From Sphingobium cyanobacteriorum (lineage in GTDB: Bacteria; Pseudomonadota; Alphaproteobacteria; Sphingomonadales; Sphingomonadaceae): a DNA stretch of 64,000 bases. The position numbers were made by a program, and so were the translations under genes. How positions within the stretch are numbered: the stretch's first letter is position 1; each line of letters starts with the position of its first letter. Location of the stretch: positions 59,519 to 123,518 of the forward strand of contig NZ_JAUQOM010000009.1 of NCBI RefSeq assembly GCF_030580935.1. The letters are read 5' to 3'. Below, in pieces: positions 18,624 through 29,010 of this stretch. The notes below the pieces were generated by a model that had not been told where the DNA came from, did not search any database, and was given only the letters and a program-made list of their open reading frames with translations.

Positions 18624-20747
18624 ATGCAGATTGTCTATATCGCCATAGGGTGCGGCCTGCTGGCCGTGCTCTACGGCCTGTTCACCAGTCGTCAGGTTCT
18701 GGCCACATCACCGGGCAATGACACCATGCAGGCGATCGCCGGCGCGATTCAGGAAGGGGCGAAAGCCTATCTGGGCCGGCAATATACCACCATCGCGATC
18801 GTCGGCGCCGTCGTCGCCGCGCTTGTCCTGTTCTTCCTGGGCATCACCTCCGCGGTCGGCTTCCTGATCGGGGCGATCCTGTCGGGGGCGGCGGGGTTCA
18901 TCGGCATGAACATTTCCGTGCGCGCCAATGTCCGCACCGCCGAAGCCTGTCGCGGTACGTTGCAGAGCGGCCTGACCGTCGCGTTCCGGGCGGGCGCGAT
19001 CACCGGGATGCTGGTGGCGGGCCTCGCCCTGCTCGCGATCAGCGTCTTTTTCTGGTATCTGACCGGCCCCGCCGGCCATGCGCCCGACGACCGGCTGGTG
19101 ATCGACAGCCTCGTCGCGCTGGCCTTCGGCGCGTCGCTCATCTCCATCTTCGCGCGGCTGGGCGGCGGCATCTTCACCAAGGCGGCCGATGTCGGCGCGG
19201 ACCTGGTGGGGAAGGTCGAGGCCGGCATCCCGGAGGATGACCCACGCAACCCGGCGGTGATCGCGGACAATGTGGGCGACAATGTCGGCGACTGCGCCGG
19301 CATGGCCGCCGACCTGTTCGAAACCTATGTCGTCACCGTCGGCGCGACCATGGTGCTGACCGCGCTGCTCGTCACCGGCGTGGACAATCTGTTCAAGATG
19401 CAGTTGATGGCCCTGCCGCTGATCGTCGGTGGCGTGTGCATCATCACGTCGATCATCGGCACCTACATGGTCCGCCTCGGCGCCAGCCAGTCGATCATGG
19501 GCGCGCTCTACAAGGGGTTCTGGACCACGGCGCTGCTGTCGATCCCAGCCATCTATTATGTGACCTGGCGGGTGCTGGGCGACATGAACGCGGTGTTCGG
19601 CGCGGACCTGGACGGCGTGGGCGGTTATACCGGCATGGCGCTGTTCTGGTCGATGATGGTGGGGCTGGGCGTCACCGGCCTGCTGGTGGTCATCACCGAA
19701 TATTATACCGGCACCAATTATCGCCCGGTCCGCAGCATCGCGAAAGCATCGGAAACCGGCCATGGCACCAACGTCATCCAGGGGCTGGCGATCAGCCTGG
19801 AATCGACCGCGCTGCCCACGATCGTGATCGTCATCGGCATCATCGTCGCGCACCAGCTTGCGGGCCTCATTGGCATCGCCTTCGCCGCCACCGCCATGCT
19901 GGCGCTGGCGGGCATGGTCGTGGCGCTCGATGCCTATGGGCCCGTCACCGACAATGCCGGCGGCATCGCGGAAATGGCGCATCTGGACGACAGCGTCCGC
20001 GTCAAGACCGATGCCCTGGACGCGGTCGGCAACACGACCAAGGCGGTGACGAAGGGCTATGCCATCGGATCGGCGGGCCTGGCCGCCCTCGTCCTGTTCG
20101 GCGCCTATACGGAGGATCTGAAATTCTACAATGCGGCGCTGGGCCTCACCGCCCCGGTCGATTTCAGCCTGTCCAACCCCTATGTCATCGTCGGCCTGCT
20201 GCTGGGCGCATTGCTGCCCTATCTGTTCGGCGCGATGGGGATGACCGCCGTGGGCCGCGCGGCCGGTGACGTGGTCAAGGATGTGCGCGACCAGTTCGCC
20301 AAGGACAAGGGCATCATGGACGGGACATCGCGCCCCAACTATGCCCGCACCGTCGACCTGGTGACGAAGGCGGCGATCAAGGAAATGATCGTGCCGTCGC
20401 TGTTGCCGGTGCTGGCGCCGATCGCGGTCTATTTCATCATCGCGGCGGTGGCCGGGGTCAGCAACGGCTTTGCCGCGCTGGGTGCCTTGCTGCTGGGCGT
20501 CATCGTCTCCGGCCTGTTCGTCGCGCTGTCGATGACCAGCGGCGGCGGCGCATGGGACAATGCGAAGAAATATATCGAGGATGGCCATCATGGCGGCAAG
20601 GGCAGCGAAGCCCACAAGGCCGCCGTCACCGGCGACACGGTGGGTGATCCCTACAAGGACACCGCCGGCCCGGCGGTCAACCCGATGATCAAGATCACCA
20701 ACATCGTCGCGCTGCTGCTGCTCGCCGCGCTGGCGCACGGGGCATGA
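18624..20747 (+). CDS. hppA: K+-independent proton-pumping pyrophosphatase
   Basis: This 707-residue membrane protein with about 16 transmembrane helices hydrolyses pyrophosphate and pumps H+ out of the cytoplasm. The substrate motif [11 protein letters not shown] is at about 189-199, followed by [12 protein letters not shown]. Near residue 470 the sequence reads GNTTKA with Lys473; K+-independent H+-PPases have this Lys where K+-dependent types have Ala. This supports the K+-insensitive class. The ATG at 18624 follows GGGGGAGAGGAACACAC. Confidence 0.95.
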   Translation: MQIVYIAIGCGLLAVLYGLFTSRQVLATSPGNDTMQAIAGAIQEGAKAYLGRQYTTIAIVGAVVAALVLFFLGITSAVGFLIGAILSGAAGFIGMNISVRANVRTAEACRGTLQSGLTVAFRAGAITGMLVAGLALLAISVFFWYLTGPAGHAPDDRLVIDSLVALAFGASLISIFARLGGGIFTKAADVGADLVGKVEAGIPEDDPRNPAVIADNVGDNVGDCAGMAADLFETYVVTVGATMVLTALLVTGVDNLFKMQLMALPLIVGGVCIITSIIGTYMVRLGASQSIMGALYKGFWTTALLSIPAIYYVTWRVLGDMNAVFGADLDGVGGYTGMALFWSMMVGLGVTGLLVVITEYYTGTNYRPVRSIAKASETGHGTNVIQGLAISLESTALPTIVIVIGIIVAHQLAGLIGIAFAATAMLALAGMVVALDAYGPVTDNAGGIAEMAHLDDSVRVKTDALDAVGNTTKAVTKGYAIGSAGLAALVLFGAYTEDLKFYNAALGLTAPVDFSLSNPYVIVGLLLGALLPYLFGAMGMTAVGRAAGDVVKDVRDQFAKDKGIMDGTSRPNYARTVDLVTKAAIKEMIVPSLLPVLAPIAVYFIIAAVAGVSNGFAALGALLLGVIVSGLFVALSMTSGGGAWDNAKKYIEDGHHGGKGSEAHKAAVTGDTVGDPYKDTAGPAVNPMIKITNIVALLLLAALAHGA

Positions 20748-20753
20748 ACCAGG

Positions 20754-20789
20754 GCGCGGGGGCTGCGCCGCGCGCGCCGGCCCCCGCGC
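20754..20789 (+). terminator. Terminator after hppA
   Basis: GCGCGGGGGC and GCCCCCGCGC form a perfect 10-bp stem 6 bases after the hppA stop, followed by TTCCCC. The strong stem makes termination likely. Confidence 0.6.
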
Positions 20790-20933
20790 TTCCCCCTGTC
20801 GGATTGCACGCGCGGCGCGCCGCACCTCTTAACCTTTTGTAAAGATGCGGGGCGCAGCCTTGCTGGCGCTGACCGTCCTGGTGCGGGCCGGCGGCGTTGC
20901 GGGGCAGGGAACGGGCAAGCAGCAGGTGGAACC

Positions 20934-21932
20934 ATGACGCCGCACGACAGAGCCACCGACGAGGCGGGCCGCATCGCCGCCCTGCGTCGCTACGACATTC
21001 TCGACACCCCGGCCGAAGGGGCGTTCGACAAGATCACCGATCTGGTCCGCACGCTGATGGGCGTGCCGATTTCCGCCGTGTCGCTGATCGACGGCGAGCG
21101 CCAATGGTTCAAGTCGCTGGCGGGCCTGGATACGACCGAAACGCCGCGCAGCATCGCCTTTTGCGATCATGCGATCCGGCAGGACAGCCCGCTGGTCATT
21201 CCCGACGCGCAGGCCGATGCCCGTTTTCGCGACAATCCGCTGGTGACGGGCGATCCGGGCATCCGCAGCTATGCCGGCGTGCCGCTGCGCACGCCCGACG
21301 GCTATAATGTCGGGTCGCTCTGCGCGATCGACACCCATGCCCGCGATTTTTCGCCCGAACAGATAGCGATCCTTCAGGGCCTGGCCCCGATCGTGGTCGA
21401 ACAGATGGAATTGCGCCTGCTGGCCGAGCGCGACGGCCTGAGCGGCGCGCTGACCCGGCGGGCCTTCGTCGCGGCGATCGACAAGCAGATCGCGCTGTTC
21501 GCCCGGCATCAGCGCCCCGCCGCGCTGGTGCTGCTCGACATCGATCATTTCAAGCGGGTCAATGACGGTTACGGCCATCCTGCCGGCGACCGGGTGATCG
21601 AGGCGGTGGCGGCCTTGTGCCGCGCCCTGTCGCGCCCCAGCGATTCGATTGGCCGGCTGGGCGGCGAGGAGTTCGGGCTGCTGCTGCCCGAAACCAGCGA
21701 AGCCGACGCACTGGCCGCCGCGCGCCGCTTCTGCGATGCCGTCGCCGCGCTCGACATCCCGCACGATCCGCCGTTGCGCGTCACCGCCAGTTTCGGCGTC
21801 GCCGCGATCGACCCCGGCCGCATGAGCAGCCAGACCTGGCTCGCCGACGCCGACGCCGCGCTTTACGAGGCCAAGCGCGGCGGCCGCAACCGGGTGATGC
21901 TGGCCCCCCGGCGGACGCTGCGCGCCGCCTGA
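20934..21932 (+). CDS. GAF-GGDEF diguanylate cyclase
   Basis: This 332-residue protein has an N-terminal GAF domain (about 15-155) and a C-terminal GGDEF domain (about 170-325). The active-site signature is GGEEF, and the RxxD inhibitory site (RPSD) lies five residues upstream, so c-di-GMP product inhibition is expected. It should be cytoplasmic and convert two GTP to c-di-GMP in response to a signal sensed by GAF. The signal is unknown. No EAL domain or signalling partner is adjacent. Confidence 0.88.
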   Translation: MTPHDRATDEAGRIAALRRYDILDTPAEGAFDKITDLVRTLMGVPISAVSLIDGERQWFKSLAGLDTTETPRSIAFCDHAIRQDSPLVIPDAQADARFRDNPLVTGDPGIRSYAGVPLRTPDGYNVGSLCAIDTHARDFSPEQIAILQGLAPIVVEQMELRLLAERDGLSGALTRRAFVAAIDKQIALFARHQRPAALVLLDIDHFKRVNDGYGHPAGDRVIEAVAALCRALSRPSDSIGRLGGEEFGLLLPETSEADALAAARRFCDAVAALDIPHDPPLRVTASFGVAAIDPGRMSSQTWLADADAALYEAKRGGRNRVMLAPRRTLRAA

Positions 21933-22030
21933 TCGGTTCGCAAAGGGTTGATTAACAGCCAATTTCAGATGACAGCGACAGTCCGCCTATTTATGCCTTG
22001 ATCGGGGACGATCAGGATATTGGGGGAAAG

Positions 22031-24016
22031 ATGAAGCAGGTTGCCGGACTGTTCGCAGGCGTGTTAATCTTGGCAGGCGGCGCGGCCGGTGCCCAGACGC
22101 CTCCATCGGCATCGGCCCCTGTAGCGGCCCCCGCAGCACCTTCAACCGTTGCACCGCAATGGACGGTGCAGGATTTTGCCGCCCTGCCGCTGATGGCATC
22201 CCCCGCCTTGTCGCCTGACGGATTGCATATCGCCGCGCGGGTCGCGGTGAAAGGCGAGCAGCGACTGGTGATCGCCGACATAGCGGAAGGGCCGAACCGC
22301 GTGCGCCAGATCGCGCTGGGCGACAATGATCTCAACTGGTGGCAATGGGTCAATGACGACTGGTTGCTCGCCGGCATCGGCGCGGAAACCAATGTGCAGG
22401 GCGCGCCCTGGTATCTCAGCCGGGTCGTCAGCCTGAAGCGTGACGGCAGCAAGCTCAACTTGCTGGCCAAGCAGGTCGCCGCCCAGCATGCCGACGATGT
22501 GATCTGGATCGCGCGGGACGGCACGCCCCGCATCCTCCTGTCCTACCAAAGCTCCATCTACGTCAATGAGCCCGGTTTCTGGCCCAAGGTGGATGAGGTC
22601 GACATCAGCACCGGACGGATGCGCAATGTCGTCGACTCCAGGGATCATGTGCGCAGTTGGTATGCCGATGCGGCCGGCACCGTTCGCATGGGCGTGGGCT
22701 ATAATGATTCCACGCGCACTGCCAAATTGCTCTATCGCCCCGACGCCAGAACCAGCTTTCGGGTCATCGACCGCGCCGACCGGCGGCGCGACGAATCGCT
22801 GGTAACACCGTTGCTGTTCACCCCCGACCCCACCAAGGCCATTGCCAGCGACAACCATGCCGGCACGGACGCGCTGTATGAACTCAACCTCGGCACGCTG
22901 GAACTGGGCAAGAAGCTGTTCGAGGCACCGGGATTTGACATTGGCTGGGTTGAAAAGGATGCCAGCGGGACGGCGCTGGGCGGGGTCCATTACACGGCCG
23001 ACGCACCGATGGTCCATTGGTTCGACACCAATTTGGCCAATATCCAGGCCGACCTCGACAAGGCGGTGGGCGACCGGCACGCGCGCATCATGTCCACCAG
23101 CCGCGACGGCCAGCGGTTGATCGTCCATGTCGGCACGGCCGACCAGCCCGGCGTCTATTATTATTACGACACCGCCAACGGGACGATGAGCCCGCTGTCG
23201 CGCGTCAGCGAGCGATTTCCCGGCACGGTGCGTCTCGCCCCGGTCAAAACCATCCGGTACAAGGCCCGCGACGGGCTGGAGATCGCGGCGGTCCTGACCC
23301 TGCCCAAGAATCGCGACGCCAAGAACCTGCCGCTGATCCTTCTGCCCCATGGCGGCCCGTTCGCCCGCGATTCGGAGGCATGGGACTGGTGGGTGCAGTT
23401 CCTGGCCTGGCGCGGTTATGCCGTGCTCCAGCCCAATTATCGCGGATCATCAGGCTATGGCACGGCCTTCGCCGAAAAGGGGGAAGGCCAATGGGGCCTG
23501 GCGATGCAGGACGACCTGAACGATGCCGTCGACTGGGCAGTGAAGCAGGGCATCGCCGACGCCAAACGGGTGTGCATGGTCGGCGCATCCTATGGCGGCT
23601 ATGCAGCGATGCGCGCGGCCCAGCGCGACGGCGCGAAATATCGCTGCGCCGTTTCCTATGCCGGCGTGTCGGACCTGGCGGCCATGATGCGCTACGACAG
23701 CCGCTTCCTCAATCACGGCACGCGCAAGGACTGGCTCAAAGAGCAGGCCCCCGATTTCGCAGCCGTCTCGCCGATCAACTTCGCGGCCCAATTTTCGTCC
23801 CCGATCCTGTTGATGCACGGAAAGAAGGACCGGCGTGTCCAGGTCGGCCAGTCGCGCGAAATGGCGGAGAAGCTGAAGGCCGCCGGGAAGGTCGACGGGC
23901 GCGACTATATCTATGTCGAACAGCCGCTGGGCGATCATCACTTCTCACGCGAGGCCGACCGGCTGGATTTCCTCCAGCGGCTCGATGATTTCCTGAAGGC
24001 GCATAATCCGGCCTGA
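22031..24016 (+). CDS. S9 family prolyl oligopeptidase-like peptidase, secreted
   Basis: This 661-residue protein has a signal peptide (MKQVAGLFAGVLILAGGAAGAQ), an N-terminal beta-propeller-like region (about 45-380) and a C-terminal alpha/beta-hydrolase domain. The catalytic Ser is in GASYGGYA (S520), Asp at D600 (KDRRVQV) and His in GDHHFS (H636 or H637). It belongs to the S9 dipeptidyl/acylaminoacyl peptidase group and is probably periplasmic. The ATG at 22031 follows GGGGGAAAG. Specificity cannot be read from sequence. Confidence 0.88.
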   Translation: MKQVAGLFAGVLILAGGAAGAQTPPSASAPVAAPAAPSTVAPQWTVQDFAALPLMASPALSPDGLHIAARVAVKGEQRLVIADIAEGPNRVRQIALGDNDLNWWQWVNDDWLLAGIGAETNVQGAPWYLSRVVSLKRDGSKLNLLAKQVAAQHADDVIWIARDGTPRILLSYQSSIYVNEPGFWPKVDEVDISTGRMRNVVDSRDHVRSWYADAAGTVRMGVGYNDSTRTAKLLYRPDARTSFRVIDRADRRRDESLVTPLLFTPDPTKAIASDNHAGTDALYELNLGTLELGKKLFEAPGFDIGWVEKDASGTALGGVHYTADAPMVHWFDTNLANIQADLDKAVGDRHARIMSTSRDGQRLIVHVGTADQPGVYYYYDTANGTMSPLSRVSERFPGTVRLAPVKTIRYKARDGLEIAAVLTLPKNRDAKNLPLILLPHGGPFARDSEAWDWWVQFLAWRGYAVLQPNYRGSSGYGTAFAEKGEGQWGLAMQDDLNDAVDWAVKQGIADAKRVCMVGASYGGYAAMRAAQRDGAKYRCAVSYAGVSDLAAMMRYDSRFLNHGTRKDWLKEQAPDFAAVSPINFAAQFSSPILLMHGKKDRRVQVGQSREMAEKLKAAGKVDGRDYIYVEQPLGDHHFSREADRLDFLQRLDDFLKAHNPA

Positions 24017-24134
24017 TCGGGGGCATGATATGGAAATTATCGTCATAAAATAGAAACACAATAGTCACGCAAGAGTCACGATATGGTCATAGAGGCGCCA
24101 TCGCCGCCAGGCCCGGCGGTGGAGATGTTCTGCC

Positions 24135-24815
24135 ATGCGTTCGACCCTTGCCCTCTTGTCCCTGCTCGTCGCCGTCGCGCTGCCCACCGCCGCCCAGGCG
24201 AGCGAGGATGAGCAAATATGGACCACCGCCAGCGCGACCGTGAAACTGGGCGACCACTGGCGGCTGTCGCAGGAGGTCGTCGCCCGCTTCAGTGACGACC
24301 GCAACGGCCTGTACGAGGTCGAATCCAACACGCTGCTGGGGTATAAACTCTCCAAAAAAGTGACGGTCTGGGCCGGCTACACCCATGATCCGCAATATAG
24401 TGCAGGCAATTTCACCGTGATGGAGCATCGCGGCCGCCAGCAGGTGACGTTCGACAACATCGCCAAGATCGGCCCGGTGTCGGTCAGCGCGCGGATGCGG
24501 ATGGAAGAACGGTGGCGCGAGGGCGTCGACGGCACCGCATGGCGGCTGCGCCCCTATGTGAAGCTGACCATGCCGTTCCAGGAAGGCAGCAAGACCGCGC
24601 TGATCCTGAGCCATGAAAGCTTCTTCGACCTGAACAAGACCAATTTCCAGCGGGTCCAGGGCGAAGAGCGGATGCGCAACCTGATCGCCATCACCACCCC
24701 CGTCGCCAAGAATGTGACTGTAGAGATCGGCTATCTGCACCAGCATGGCTTCCGCCCCGCCGCGGACGACAGCAACGACAATGTCGCGTCGCTTTCGCTC
24801 GGCTTCAATTTCTGA
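24135..24815 (+). CDS. DUF2490 outer-membrane protein
   Basis: This 226-residue protein has a signal peptide (MRSTLALLSLLVAVALPTAAQA) and the DUF2490 pattern: EDEQIWTTASATVKLGDHWRLSQE, alternating beta strands, and a C-terminal Phe (LGFNF) typical of barrel insertion. Family members are predicted outer-membrane beta-barrels of unknown function. It is followed by the bioF gene after 71 bases that include a hairpin-like stretch near 24843-24862. Confidence 0.8.
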   Translation: MRSTLALLSLLVAVALPTAAQASEDEQIWTTASATVKLGDHWRLSQEVVARFSDDRNGLYEVESNTLLGYKLSKKVTVWAGYTHDPQYSAGNFTVMEHRGRQQVTFDNIAKIGPVSVSARMRMEERWREGVDGTAWRLRPYVKLTMPFQEGSKTALILSHESFFDLNKTNFQRVQGEERMRNLIAITTPVAKNVTVEIGYLHQHGFRPAADDSNDNVASLSLGFNF

Positions 24816-24886
24816 TCCGCGACCTCTGATCCGCGACAGGCAAGGGGCGGCTTGCCGCTCCTGCCGGCCGGGCCTATAGCGCGGCC

Positions 24887-26011
24887 ATGACTGCCGAACC
24901 ATATCGTTCCCAGCTTGCCGCGCTGGCGCAGCGCGGGCGGCTGCGTCACCTGTCCCCCCGTGCCGGACGCGATTTCGCCTCCAACGACTATCTGGGCCTG
25001 GCCGGTGATCCGATGATCGCCCAGGCGGTGGTCGACGCGGTTGCGCGCGGCGTGCCGCTGGGGTCGGGGGGATCACGCCTGCTGCGCGGCAATGCGCCCG
25101 AACATGAAGGGCTGGAGGCCAAGGCCGCCGATTTTTTCCGTACCCAGGCGGCGCTGTTCATCGCCAATGGCTTTGTCGGCAATCTCGCGCTGTTTTCGAC
25201 CCTGCCGCAACGCGGCGACCTGATCGTCGCGGACGAACTGATCCATGCCAGCGCGCATGACGGCATCCGCATGAGCAAGGCGCCTGCCATGTTCGCCAAG
25301 CATAATGACGTGCAGAGCTTTGCCGACCTGATCGCCGCCTTCCGCGCCGAAGGCGGCAAGGGCCGGATCTGGATCGCGGTCGAGACGCTCTATTCGATGG
25401 ATGGCGACATGGCCCCGCTGGCCGATCTGGCGAAGCTGGCGGCGACCCATGACGCGATGCTGCTGCTGGACGAAGCGCATGGGACCGGCGTGTTCGGCCC
25501 CGGCGGGCGCGGCCTTTCCGCCGGTCTGGACGGACTGCACAATGTCATCACGCTCCATACCTGCGGCAAGGCGATGGGGGCGGAAGGCGCGCTGATCTGC
25601 GGGCCGCGCGTCATGATCGACTATCTGATCAACCGCGCCCGCGCCTTCATCTTCTCGACCGCGCCCTCGCCGCTGATGGCGGTCGCCGTTTCCGCCGCGA
25701 TCGACCGGATCGAGGATGCCAGCGACCTGCGCGACCGGCTGAAAACGCTGCGACAGGACGCGGCGGAGGCGATCTGCGCGCCGCTGGGCCTGCCATCCCC
25801 GCGCAGCCAGATAGTGCCCGTCATATTGGGCGAGGACAGCCGCGCCATGGCTGCGGCCGCCGCCTTGCAGGAGGCCGGGTTCGACGTGCGCGGCATCCGC
25901 CCGCCCACGGTGCCACCGGGCACCAGCCGGCTGCGCGTCTCGCTGAGCCTGAATGTCAGTCGCGCCGATGTCGCAGCATTGGGACGCGAACTGCAACGGG
26001 TGATGGCATGA
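24887..26011 (+). CDS. bioF: 8-amino-7-oxononanoate synthase
   Basis: This 374-residue PLP enzyme condenses pimeloyl-ACP or -CoA with alanine in biotin synthesis. It shows FASNDYLGLA, GSGGSRLLRGN, DEAHGTGVFG and the PLP lysine K228 in the TCGKAMGAEG motif. Its stop overlaps bioD as ATGA, so the two are translationally coupled. bioA lies about 3.5 kb downstream, with bioB not seen in the window. Confidence 0.93.
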   Translation: MTAEPYRSQLAALAQRGRLRHLSPRAGRDFASNDYLGLAGDPMIAQAVVDAVARGVPLGSGGSRLLRGNAPEHEGLEAKAADFFRTQAALFIANGFVGNLALFSTLPQRGDLIVADELIHASAHDGIRMSKAPAMFAKHNDVQSFADLIAAFRAEGGKGRIWIAVETLYSMDGDMAPLADLAKLAATHDAMLLLDEAHGTGVFGPGGRGLSAGLDGLHNVITLHTCGKAMGAEGALICGPRVMIDYLINRARAFIFSTAPSPLMAVAVSAAIDRIEDASDLRDRLKTLRQDAAEAICAPLGLPSPRSQIVPVILGEDSRAMAAAAALQEAGFDVRGIRPPTVPPGTSRLRVSLSLNVSRADVAALGRELQRVMA

Positions 26012-26640
26012 GCATATTGGTCGTCACCGGAACCGATACCGGCATCGGCAAGACCGTGTTTGCCGCCGGCCTGGCCGGTGCGCTTGGCGCGCATTACTGG
26101 AAACCGATCCAGGCGGGCGTCGATCCCGAAGGTGACAAGGAAACGGTCGCCGCCCTGTCCGGCCTGTCGCCCGACCATATCCTGCCCGAAGCCTATCGGC
26201 TGGCAACCCCCGCCTCGCCCCATCTGGCCGCCCGGATCGACGGGGTGGAGATCGCCCTCGATCGCCTGACCCTGCCGCAGGTCGACGGGCCGCTGGTGGT
26301 CGAGGGTGCGGGCGGCGTGCTGGTGCCGATCACCGAAACGCTGCTGATGGCGGACCTGTTCGCGCATTGGGGCCGGCCGGCGATCCTGTGCGCCCGCACG
26401 ACGCTGGGCACGATCAACCACAGCCTGCTCAGCATCGAAGCGCTCAAGGCGCGCGGGGTGCCGGTCGCCGGCATCGCCTTCATCGGCGATCCCCATGAAG
26501 AGAATGAGCGGATCATCCCGCAAATCGCCGGTGTGCCGTCCCTGGGCCGGCTGCCGCGCCTCGACCCGCTCGATCCCGCGACGCTGGCCACCGCCTTCGC
26601 GGCCCACATCACACTTCCCGAATATTTCAACGGTCGATAA
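26008..26640 (+). CDS. bioD: Dethiobiotin synthetase
   Basis: This 210-residue P-loop enzyme closes the ureido ring of dethiobiotin with ATP and CO2. The Walker A is VTGTDTGIGKT, followed by YWKPIQAG and VEGAGGVLVPI, all characteristic of BioD. It overlaps bioF by 4 bases. A short hairpin (GGTCGA/TCGACC) overlaps its stop. Confidence 0.93.
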   Translation: MSILVVTGTDTGIGKTVFAAGLAGALGAHYWKPIQAGVDPEGDKETVAALSGLSPDHILPEAYRLATPASPHLAARIDGVEIALDRLTLPQVDGPLVVEGAGGVLVPITETLLMADLFAHWGRPAILCARTTLGTINHSLLSIEALKARGVPVAGIAFIGDPHEENERIIPQIAGVPSLGRLPRLDPLDPATLATAFAAHITLPEYFNGR

Positions 26641-26746
26641 TTTTCGACCAACGACATGGACATGACTGTTGGACGGGCGTTCAAGTTCGACTGATGCCGG
26701 GTACGCCAGCGCGTTGCCCGATCCGTTGCAAGCAAGGGATGCTTTG

Positions 26747-28801
26747 ATGAACAAATTTCTCCTTGGCGGTGCGGTCAGCGCGCTTGCCCTGGCCGCTACC
26801 GTCGCCCATGCCGATCAGGCCCGGACCCCGCCAGCCTCACCTCCGGCCACCACCGCCACCCCAAAGCCGACCTATGGCAGCTTCGGCTTCGACACCAAGG
26901 GCATGGACAAGTCGGTCAAGCCGGGTGACGATTTCTACGATCATGCCAATGGCACCTGGGCGAAGAACACGCCGATTCCGGCCGACAAGTCCAATTATGG
27001 CGCGTTCAACGCGCTGGATGACCTGTCGCGCGCGCGCACCAGGGGCATATTGGAAGCCGCGCAGTCCGACCCGAACAGCAAGATCGGCAATGCCTATGCC
27101 AGCTACATGGATGCCGCCACGGTCGAGGCGAAGGGCCTGACCCCGATCCTGCCCTGGCTGGCCGAGGTCAAGGGCGTGACCGACCTGCCAGGCTATACCA
27201 GGGTGGCGGCCAAGGCCGCACGCGCGGGCGTGCGCGGCCCGTTCCGCTTCTATGTGGGGCAGGACGACAAGGAACCCGAAACCTACATCCTATCCATGAT
27301 GCAGGGCGGCCTCGGCCTGCCCGACCGCGACTATTATCTGGACCAGGGCGAGAAAATGGCGGCGATCCGCACCGCCTATGTCGCGCATCTGGAAAAGATG
27401 CTGACCCTGGCGGGCGAAAGCGACGCCAGGGCGCGCGCCGCCGCCCTGATGGCGTTCGAAACGGAGATCGCCAAGGTCCACTGGACCCAGATCGACAGCC
27501 GCGACGCCGACAAGACCTATAACAGGATGACGCTTGCCGAGTTGCAGAAGGCCGCGCCCGGATTCGACTTCGCCGCCTTCTACGCCGCCAATGGCCTGAC
27601 GCCCGCCAGCCTGCTGGTCGCCCAGCCCAGCGCCGTGACCGGCGAGGCCGCGCTGATCGCCAGGACCCCGGTTGCCGTGCTGAAGGACGCGCTGCTGCTG
27701 TCCAGCCTGCATGCCTATGCCGACTATCTGCCCGACAGCATCGCCAATGCCGACTTCGCCTTTTACGGCACCACCCTGTCGGGCACGCCCGAACGCGAGG
27801 AACGGTGGAAGCGCGGCGCGACCTTCCTCAAGGAATCGCTCGGCGAAGAAGTCGGCAAGGTCTATGTCGCCAAATATTTCCCGCCCGAAACCAAGGCGGC
27901 GATGGATGGGCTGGTCAAGAATGTCCTGGCCGCCATGGGCCGCCGCATCGACGGCCTGCCGTGGATGAGCGACACGGCCAAGGCGCGCGCGCACAAGAAA
28001 CTGGCCGCCTTCACGCCCAAGATCGGCTATCCTGACAAGTGGCGCGACTATGCCGGGCTGGAAATCCGGCGTGACGACCTGCTGGGCAATGCGATGCGCT
28101 CCAACGCCTTCGAATTCGACTATAATATCGGCAAGCTGGGCAAGCCCATCTATCGCTGGGAATGGGGCATGACGCCGATGGAGATCAACGCCTATGCCAA
28201 TTTCGGCATGGTCGAGATCGTCTTTCCCGCCGCGATCCTGCAACCGCCCTTCTTCGATCCCCATGCCGACCCGGCGGTCAATTATGGCGGCATCGGCGCG
28301 GTGATCGGCCATGAACTCAGCCATCATTTCGACGATCAGGGCGCGAAATATGACGAGACTGGCAAGCTCAACCAGTGGTGGACCGATCAGGATGTCGCCA
28401 ACTTCAAGGGCCTGACCGACAGGCTGGTCAAGCAATATGACGCCTACGAACCCTTCCCCGGCGCGCATGTGAAGGGCGCCTTCACCCTGGGCGAGAATAT
28501 CGGCGACCTGGGCGGCCTGGCCGTCGCGCTCGACGCCTATCACGCCTCGCTGGGCGGCAAGCCCGCGCCGGTGATCGACGGCACGACCGGCGACCAGCGC
28601 TTCTTCCTGGGCTGGGCGCAGGTGTGGCGCCGCAATTATCGCGAGGCCAATCTGCGCCAGCGGCTCGTCACCGACCCGCACGCCCCGTCGCAATATCGCA
28701 CCGACATCGTGCGCAATTTCGACGCCTGGTATGACGCATTCAAGCCCACGCCCGGCGGCAAGATCATGCTGTCGCCAAAGGACCGGGTGAAAATCTGGTA
28801 A
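26747..28801 (+). CDS. M13 family (PepO/neprilysin-like) metallopeptidase
   Basis: This 684-residue protein has a signal peptide (MNKFLLGGAVSALALAATVAHA) and the M13 zinc site: HELSHHFDDQG (H522 and H526 ligands, E523 catalytic) and ENIGDLGG with third ligand E583. It should be a periplasmic zinc endopeptidase that degrades peptides. Length and domain order match bacterial PepO. It sits between bioD and bioA but has no evident link to biotin. Confidence 0.92.
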   Translation: MNKFLLGGAVSALALAATVAHADQARTPPASPPATTATPKPTYGSFGFDTKGMDKSVKPGDDFYDHANGTWAKNTPIPADKSNYGAFNALDDLSRARTRGILEAAQSDPNSKIGNAYASYMDAATVEAKGLTPILPWLAEVKGVTDLPGYTRVAAKAARAGVRGPFRFYVGQDDKEPETYILSMMQGGLGLPDRDYYLDQGEKMAAIRTAYVAHLEKMLTLAGESDARARAAALMAFETEIAKVHWTQIDSRDADKTYNRMTLAELQKAAPGFDFAAFYAANGLTPASLLVAQPSAVTGEAALIARTPVAVLKDALLLSSLHAYADYLPDSIANADFAFYGTTLSGTPEREERWKRGATFLKESLGEEVGKVYVAKYFPPETKAAMDGLVKNVLAAMGRRIDGLPWMSDTAKARAHKKLAAFTPKIGYPDKWRDYAGLEIRRDDLLGNAMRSNAFEFDYNIGKLGKPIYRWEWGMTPMEINAYANFGMVEIVFPAAILQPPFFDPHADPAVNYGGIGAVIGHELSHHFDDQGAKYDETGKLNQWWTDQDVANFKGLTDRLVKQYDAYEPFPGAHVKGAFTLGENIGDLGGLAVALDAYHASLGGKPAPVIDGTTGDQRFFLGWAQVWRRNYREANLRQRLVTDPHAPSQYRTDIVRNFDAWYDAFKPTPGGKIMLSPKDRVKIW

Positions 28802-28809
28802 GGACAGAA

Positions 28810-28833
28810 GGCCGGACCGAATCCGGTCCGGCC
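28810..28833 (+). terminator. Terminator after the M13 peptidase
   Basis: GGCCGGACCG and CGGTCCGGCC form a perfect 10-bp stem with a 4-base loop (AATC) 8 bases after the stop codon. There is no T tract, so intrinsic termination is plausible rather than certain. Confidence 0.55.
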
Positions 28834-29010
28834 GCTTGGTTGCGACACAGGATTCGCCGCCCGACGACCCGAAAGCATCGCGCGGTGAAGCGTTTTGTCC
28901 GTGCAAGCCGCCTTCGGAATCTCACGACTCGCCGTTAGGCCCTTTCCGGGCTGGAACGATTTCAACAGCTTGACCGTCTGTTCTGCATAATGGTCAAGAG
29001 GAGAAGAAAG

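Noticed and set aside
18708..20825. Long open frame on - opposite hppA (about 705 codons)
   Set aside because: It is antisense to an unmistakable H+-PPase and has His/Asp/Arg-rich shadow composition.
24812..24841. Short direct repeat CTGATCCGCGAC after the DUF2490 gene
   Set aside because: Two copies of a 12-base word overlapping a stop codon are too little to call a functional element.
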